A stretch of 10,472 nucleotides of DNA from DATFXF01 sp035258565 (GTDB taxonomy: Bacteria; Acidobacteriota; Terriglobia; Acidiferrales; UBA7541). Shown in pieces: positions 6,833-10,472 of the stretch. The notes beneath the pieces were generated by a model. It saw nothing but the letters and a program-made list of their open reading frames with translations. It searched no databases and was not told the origin of the DNA. Within the stretch, counting starts at the first letter, position 1, and each line of letters opens with the position of its first letter. The DNA lies in assembly GCA_035258565.1 (NCBI GenBank), contig DATFXF010000013.1, forward strand, positions 1 through 10,472, in the 5' to 3' direction. The position numbers and the translations under genes are program-made.

Positions 6833-7290
6833 ACTCGCCCACGAACCCGCTAGACTCCGGCCATTCCCGTAGCGCGGGCGACGTGGACCCCATCGCTCAA
6901 ATCCTGAAGAGCGCGCGCGTCATTGCCGTCGTCGGCCTTTCTTCCAAGCGCTTCCGCCCGAGCTACGGTGTGGCGGAGTATCTCCAGTCCGCTGGCTACC
7001 GTATCCTTCCTGTAAACCCGAACGAACGCGAAGTGCTCGGGGAGAAATGCTACGCGCGCCTCGAAGACATCGCCGAAAAAGTGGACATCGTGGATATTTT
7101 CCGCCGGCCGGAGACGGTGGCCGAGGTGGTCGAAAGCGCCATCCGCATTGGCGCCCGCGCCGTCTGGATGCAGGAAGGAGTGATCGACTCCGGCGCGGCA
7201 GAGCGGGCACGCCAGGCTGGCCTGGTTGCCGTCATGGACGTGTGCATCCTCAAAGAGCATAGGAAGCGCTTCCGGCTGCGTGAGCCGTAG
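6829..7290 (+). CDS. Small CoA-binding (Rossmann) domain protein, YccU-like
   Basis: A 153-residue stand-alone CoA-binding domain of the YccU type, similar to the nucleotide-binding part of succinyl-CoA ligase alpha. Residues 33-38 (VIAVVGLS) begin the Rossmann fold; GYRILPVNPNEREVLGEKCY, then VDIVDIFRRPETV and AVWMQEGV, are typical family blocks. The C-terminal block normally reading MDRC-x-K-x-EH is MDVCILKEH here, with the conserved Cys at C139. The first 25 or so residues are a variable extension. The family has been linked to CoA binding, but no catalytic activity is established. AGGGG (6817-6821) lies 7 nt before the ATG, which overlaps the hisC stop by 4 nt. It is the last gene of the plus-strand set. 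Confidence 0.88.
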   Translation: MNSPTNPLDSGHSRSAGDVDPIAQILKSARVIAVVGLSSKRFRPSYGVAEYLQSAGYRILPVNPNEREVLGEKCYARLEDIAEKVDIVDIFRRPETVAEVVESAIRIGARAVWMQEGVIDSGAAERARQAGLVAVMDVCILKEHRKRFRLREP

Positions 7291-7307
7291 CCCCTCTTCC
7301 TCCCCGT

Positions 7308-8480
7308 CTACTCGACTGGATAAACCAACAAGCTGCGTTTGCCGGGCTGGATCACGGCGAGCGATCGGCCGTCGGGTGAGAGGGCGAAGTCGCGAAAGCT
7401 GAGCCCGTGCAGGATGGGCCGCAGCTCGCCTTCGATGATCGTCGCTTGGCCTGCGCTGGCCGGTGACGCGCGAGACGCCAGTGGCGGCAGGACCAGCCAG
7501 GCGAGATCGCCGGAGCGATGCTCGAGGCCGCGCTTCATCAGGATGCGCCGCTCGTCGGGAGCCCACTGATAGCTTCCATAGGCGACACGGAGGCGCGCGA
7601 CGCGATCGGGCTGCTCCACCTCGCGAATTTCCAGGACCTGCGCATCTCGGAAGTAAGCTACCTTCTTGCCCGAAGGCGAGAGCGAGAGCCCGCCGGCATA
7701 GCCCTCGAGGGTGGCCAACTCGAGCCGGGTCTCCTTGGGCAAGTCCAGCGAGACAAGATGCGGGGGCGTGCTCAGGCTGCGATCGCGTTCGACGGCGACG
7801 CCGGACCCTTGTTTCGCGTTCCAGGCTGCGGCAGCGAAGACGTGCCCGGAAAAAATCGGGCCGCCTCGGCCCCCCAAGGGCCGCACCGAGTTGACGGAGA
7901 AGAGCAGCTTGGGCTTGACCGCTTCCTGGAGGTAAACCACAGTGGCGCCGTCCGCAAGCCACGCGGCATTCGTGCCTTCGGGGATGACGCTGTCTCCGCC
8001 GGCGATCTTGATCTCCTTTCCATTTTCGTCGAGCAAGAGCGTCATCACGCCTTCCTTTGTGGTTCCGCGCTGGTCCACCATTTCGCTGGTGAGCATCTCG
8101 ACCGTGAGCCGGGCGCCGTCGGGCGACCAGCGAAGGGATTGGATTGAATAGCTGAACGGCACCAACCCCGCTCCCCTCGGACCCTGTACCAGCTTTTCCC
8201 CGTTCACTATGCGCCGCCGCTTTCCGTCCGCGGCGACCAGCCAAAGGTCGTCCCGCTGGATCTCCAGGCGCCGTGAGGTCAGGATGCGCCGGACGGCGTA
8301 GGCGAGTCGCCCGTCCGGCGCGTACGCCGGTGCCGCGCATTGCTCGTCCACGGTGAGCGTTGGCGAGTCCTGCGCGAGCGCGGGAAGAGAGAAGCAGAGG
8401 AAAGTGAGCAGGTAGGGAAGCCAACGAGGTCGGGGAACTAAACGAACAAGGCCGGGCGAAAGGTGCTTGCTGCTGGGCAT
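7308..8480 (-). CDS. Exported TolB/PD40-type beta-propeller protein
   Basis: A 390-residue protein of unknown role. The N-terminus looks like a Sec signal peptide: basic residues (K5, R13, R17, R19), a hydrophobic core around 20-33 (WLPYLLTFLCFSLP) and an ALA site, with likely cleavage after A36. I see no lipobox. The mature part contains repeated WD40-like/PD40 blades recognisable as W/L-S-P-D-G units: YAPDGRLAYA, LRWSPDGARLTV, AAWLADGATVVYL, LSLSPSGKKVAYF, YQWAPDERRILM and FALSPDGRSLAVI. About six blades are visible, suggesting one propeller. No peptidase or other catalytic domain is attached, so it is not a full S9 prolyl-oligopeptidase. It may be a periplasmic binding or scaffold protein, but that is inference. 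The start ATG is 3 nt after the rarA stop, with only a weak ribosome site; it converges on the CoA-binding gene. Confidence 0.8.
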   Translation of the reverse strand: MPSSKHLSPGLVRLVPRPRWLPYLLTFLCFSLPALAQDSPTLTVDEQCAAPAYAPDGRLAYAVRRILTSRRLEIQRDDLWLVAADGKRRRIVNGEKLVQGPRGAGLVPFSYSIQSLRWSPDGARLTVEMLTSEMVDQRGTTKEGVMTLLLDENGKEIKIAGGDSVIPEGTNAAWLADGATVVYLQEAVKPKLLFSVNSVRPLGGRGGPIFSGHVFAAAAWNAKQGSGVAVERDRSLSTPPHLVSLDLPKETRLELATLEGYAGGLSLSPSGKKVAYFRDAQVLEIREVEQPDRVARLRVAYGSYQWAPDERRILMKRGLEHRSGDLAWLVLPPLASRASPASAGQATIIEGELRPILHGLSFRDFALSPDGRSLAVIQPGKRSLLVYPVE

Positions 8481-8483
8481 CTT

Positions 8484-9854
8484 TTATTCTTGGGTTTCGG
8501 ATTTTGCGCCTTGCTTATGACGCCTGGTAATGCGTCGGATCTCCTCGATTCTCTGGCGAAGACGCTGCTCAAAGCCCTGATCGGTTGGACGGTAGTAGGT
8601 GCGGCCGAGCAGACTTTCAGGCAAGCAGGGCATATCCGTGATTTTCTCCTGGGTATTGTGCGCGTACTGGTAGCCGCGGCCGTAGCCGATATGGCGCATC
8701 AGCCCGGTGACAGGATTGCGCAGGTGTAGGGGGACCGGCTCGGCCGGCATCTTCTCGAGATCGCTCAGCGCCTCACCGTAGGCGACTTCGAGAGCGTTGG
8801 ACTTGGGCGCCAACGCCAGGTACACCGCCGCCTCACCCAGCGCCAGATTGCTTTCGGGCATACCAACGAAATCGGCGGCCTGCATGGCCGCGATGGCGAT
8901 GGCCAGCGCGTTGGGGTCAGCCAGGCCGATATCCTCGCTCGCCATACGCACCAGGCGCCGCGCAATGTAGAGCGGGTCTTCGCCGGATTCGAGCATGCGC
9001 GCCAGCCAGTAGAGTGCCGCATCGGGGTCGGAATTGCGGACGGACTTGTGCAGCGCAGAGATGAGGTTGAAGTGCTCTTCGCCGGACTTGTCGTAGAGAA
9101 GGAGCTTGCGCTGAAGCGCATCTTCGAGCAGCCCACGCGAGATGACGCGCCGGCCGTCGGCTTCCGGCCGCGCCCCCTGCACGACCGCTTCGAGCGTGTT
9201 GTAAGCTGCGCGGGCATCGCCATTGGCGAACGCGGCCATGCGCTCGAGCAGATCCCCCGCGATCTCTATTTTCTCGCGGCCCAGCCCCCGCTCAGGATCA
9301 GTGAGCGCCCGGCGGAGCAGGCCCACGAGCTCGGGCGTCCGGAGGGCCTCGAGCACGTACACCTTCGTGCGCGAGAGAAGCGGCGCAATGACCTCAAACG
9401 ATGGGTTTTCCGTCGTAGCTCCGATCAGGATGATGTCCCCGGTCTCGACGCGTGGAAGAAAGGCGTCTTGCTGCGCCTTGTTGAACCGATGCACCTCGTC
9501 CACGAAAATGATGGTTCGGCGGCCGACTCGGCGGCTGTGCTCAGCCGCCGCCATCACTTGCTTGATCTCCTTAATGCCAGCCAGCACAGCGCTGAAGGGC
9601 ACGAACTCCGAGCGCGTCATCCGCGCGATGATACGGGCGAGCGTGGTCTTGCCGCAGCCGGGCGGGCCCCAGAGGATCATCGAGCCCAAGTCGTCGCGCT
9701 CGATCTGCGTGCGCAGCGGCTTGCCGGGAGCAAGCAGCTTCTCCTGGCCGACGAACTCATCGAGCGTTTGCGGGCGCATGCGATCAGCCAGCGGGCGCGG
9801 ACCCCGCTCCTCATCCTGCTGCGGGTTGGGAAAGAGCCCCACTCGAGTTCGCAC
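8484..9854 (-). CDS. rarA: Replication-associated recombination protein A (AAA+ ATPase)
   Basis: RarA (MgsA/WRNIP1 family) is a clamp-loader-like AAA+ ATPase acting at stalled or gapped replication forks. From GTG at 9854 it has 456 residues, a normal length. RPLADRMRPQTLDEFVGQ precedes Walker A GPPGCGKT (63-70); Walker B with the acidic pair is IIFVDEVHRF (115-124, D119/E120); the sensor-1 region is GATTENPSFE (from 144). The C-terminal tetramerisation part holds the family blocks LISALHKSVRNSDPDAALYW, ASEDIGLADP, ALAPKSNALEVAYGEAL, VPLHLRNPVTGLM and YRPTDQGFE. The start is not certain. GTG 9854 is the furthest upstream possible (an in-frame stop directly precedes it), with AAGGAA 14 nt upstream. 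GTG 9842 would give MGLFPNP, a more typical RarA beginning. The methyltransferase gene ends 19 nt upstream, so the genes are probably cotranscribed. Confidence 0.95.
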   Translation of the reverse strand: MRTRVGLFPNPQQDEERGPRPLADRMRPQTLDEFVGQEKLLAPGKPLRTQIERDDLGSMILWGPPGCGKTTLARIIARMTRSEFVPFSAVLAGIKEIKQVMAAAEHSRRVGRRTIIFVDEVHRFNKAQQDAFLPRVETGDIILIGATTENPSFEVIAPLLSRTKVYVLEALRTPELVGLLRRALTDPERGLGREKIEIAGDLLERMAAFANGDARAAYNTLEAVVQGARPEADGRRVISRGLLEDALQRKLLLYDKSGEEHFNLISALHKSVRNSDPDAALYWLARMLESGEDPLYIARRLVRMASEDIGLADPNALAIAIAAMQAADFVGMPESNLALGEAAVYLALAPKSNALEVAYGEALSDLEKMPAEPVPLHLRNPVTGLMRHIGYGRGYQYAHNTQEKITDMPCLPESLLGRTYYRPTDQGFEQRLRQRIEEIRRITRRHKQGAKSETQE

Positions 9855-9873
9855 TCAATGGCTGTGCGTTCCT

Positions 9874-10472
9874 TTACTCCGGTCGGTCGGCACCGAGTCC
9901 CGGAGCATCGCTTCCGCGTTGTCGCGCAGCCTCATAGAGCAGTACCGAGGTGGCCACGGCTGCGTTGAGTGATTCGACGCCGCTCTCGAGCGGGATGCGC
10001 ACCAGCGCGTCCGCTGAGCTCTGGAGCTCGAGGGGCAGACCCGCGCCTTCGTTACCCACCAGCAGGGCCGATGGGCCGCGCAGGTCGGCTTCCCAGGGAT
10101 GGAGAGCGCGGCCTTTCTGGTTGGCCGACGAGTGCTTTCGAGGCGATGCGGCGTAGAGCTTCACGCCCGTGACCCGAAGTTGTGCGAGTAGAACGGGGGC
10201 TGCGACTCTTTGCACGAGCGGCAGCCGCAGCGCCGAGCCTGCCGAGGCGCGCAGCGCTTTGGGAGACAGCGGATTGGCCGTGCCCAGTCCGCCCCAGGCG
10301 CAGGTGGCCGCGCCAGTGGCACCGAAGGCCTCGGCGGTCCGCAGGATCGCACCGACATTGCCGGGGTCTTGTACACCCACGAGCACGACCACCAGAGGGC
10401 ATCCGCGCACCAGGTCATCGAAGCTGGCCACGCGCGGGAAGACCAGGGCCGCAATCCCCTGCGGGGTCTGGG
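9874..10472 (-). CDS. TrmH/SpoU-family RNA 2'-O-methyltransferase, 5' end outside window
   Basis: The C-terminal SPOUT domain of an AdoMet-dependent RNA ribose 2'-O-methyltransferase; 198 residues are visible. The reading frame stays open to the right edge of the window. The residues there (QTPQGIAALV) match the TPQGI-A block that precedes the catalytic domain in TrmH-type enzymes. The GTG at 10429-10431 is therefore internal and the gene is partial, missing its N-terminal substrate-binding part. All three SpoU motifs are visible: motif 1 GNVGAILRTAEAFGA, motif 2 LLVGNEGAGLP, and motif 3 IPLESGVESLNAAVATSVLL with the AdoMet-knot Asn. The target (23S rRNA or tRNA) cannot be assigned. Stop TAA is 19 nt before the rarA start. 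Confidence 0.92.
   Translation of the reverse strand, partial: QTPQGIAALVFPRVASFDDLVRGCPLVVVLVGVQDPGNVGAILRTAEAFGATGAATCAWGGLGTANPLSPKALRASAGSALRLPLVQRVAAPVLLAQLRVTGVKLYAASPRKHSSANQKGRALHPWEADLRGPSALLVGNEGAGLPLELQSSADALVRIPLESGVESLNAAVATSVLLYEAARQRGSDAPGLGADRPE

Noticed and set aside
7273..7287. Small hairpin CGGCT-GCGTG-AGCCG at the end of the CoA-binding gene, as a possible terminator
   Set aside because: Only five base pairs, inside the coding end, and followed by a C-rich rather than T-rich stretch.
6850..8424. 524-codon minus-strand open frame overlapping the CoA-binding and propeller genes
   Set aside because: In its first half it is out of frame with the propeller gene, and it is antisense to the CoA-binding gene; composition is Arg-rich and no domain is visible.
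9048..9968. Long plus-strand open frame opposite rarA
   Set aside because: RarA is complete and well conserved on the other strand; the antisense product shows no domain.
10429..10431. GTG as the true start of the methyltransferase
   Set aside because: The frame stays open to the window edge and the upstream residues contain the TPQGI block of TrmH-type enzymes, so the gene is longer.
1..10472. Mobile element, CRISPR array, toxin-antitoxin or defence system
   Set aside because: I saw no direct-repeat arrays, transposase or integrase motifs, terminal inverted repeats, tRNA genes or composition breaks; all genes have ordinary housekeeping or metabolic families.

Overview
This is a GC-rich (by eye a little over 60%), densely coding bacterial chromosome segment. 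It holds ten protein genes and almost no intergenic DNA. The gene content is housekeeping: tRNA charging, chromosome condensation, RNA modification, histidine biosynthesis, fork repair and fatty-acid oxidation. The protein style and the trpS-scpA-scpB-pseudouridine synthase order suggest a non-model GC-rich phylum. Acidobacteriota is my best guess, but that is inference from general familiarity and was not tested. I see no tRNA or rRNA gene, IS element, CRISPR array, prophage or other mobile-element signature.

Region 1 (1-204) is a short non-coding leader. It ends in a good sigma-70-type promoter (TTGAAA, 17 bp, TATACT).

Region 2 (205-7290, plus strand) is a tightly packed set of eight genes: a LytTR response regulator, an acyl-CoA dehydrogenase, trpS, scpA, scpB, an RluB/RsuA-type pseudouridine synthase, hisC and a small CoA-binding protein. 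Seven junctions are 9, 1, 1, 2, about 55 (or 46), -4 and -4 nt, so the set could be one transcript about 7 kb long. trpS and scpA are each best read from TTG start codons, with a purine-rich ribosome binding site lying in or beside the end of the preceding gene. ScpA and ScpB are the two non-SMC subunits of bacterial condensin; the smc gene is not in the window.

Region 3 (7308-10472, minus strand) converges on region 2 with a 17-nt gap. In transcription order it holds the C-terminal part of a TrmH/SpoU-type RNA 2'-O-methyltransferase (cut by the right window edge), the fork-associated AAA+ ATPase RarA, and an exported TolB/PD40-type beta-propeller protein of unknown role. These three genes are also closely spaced (19 and 3 nt).

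I found no clear undescribed multi-gene system. The points most worth a second look are protein details. The tryptophanyl-tRNA synthetase carries a four-cysteine motif like that of the iron-sulfur TrpRS subgroup. The pseudouridine synthase keeps its catalytic Asp but has lost most of a normally conserved C-terminal motif. The secreted propeller sits unexpectedly behind rarA.
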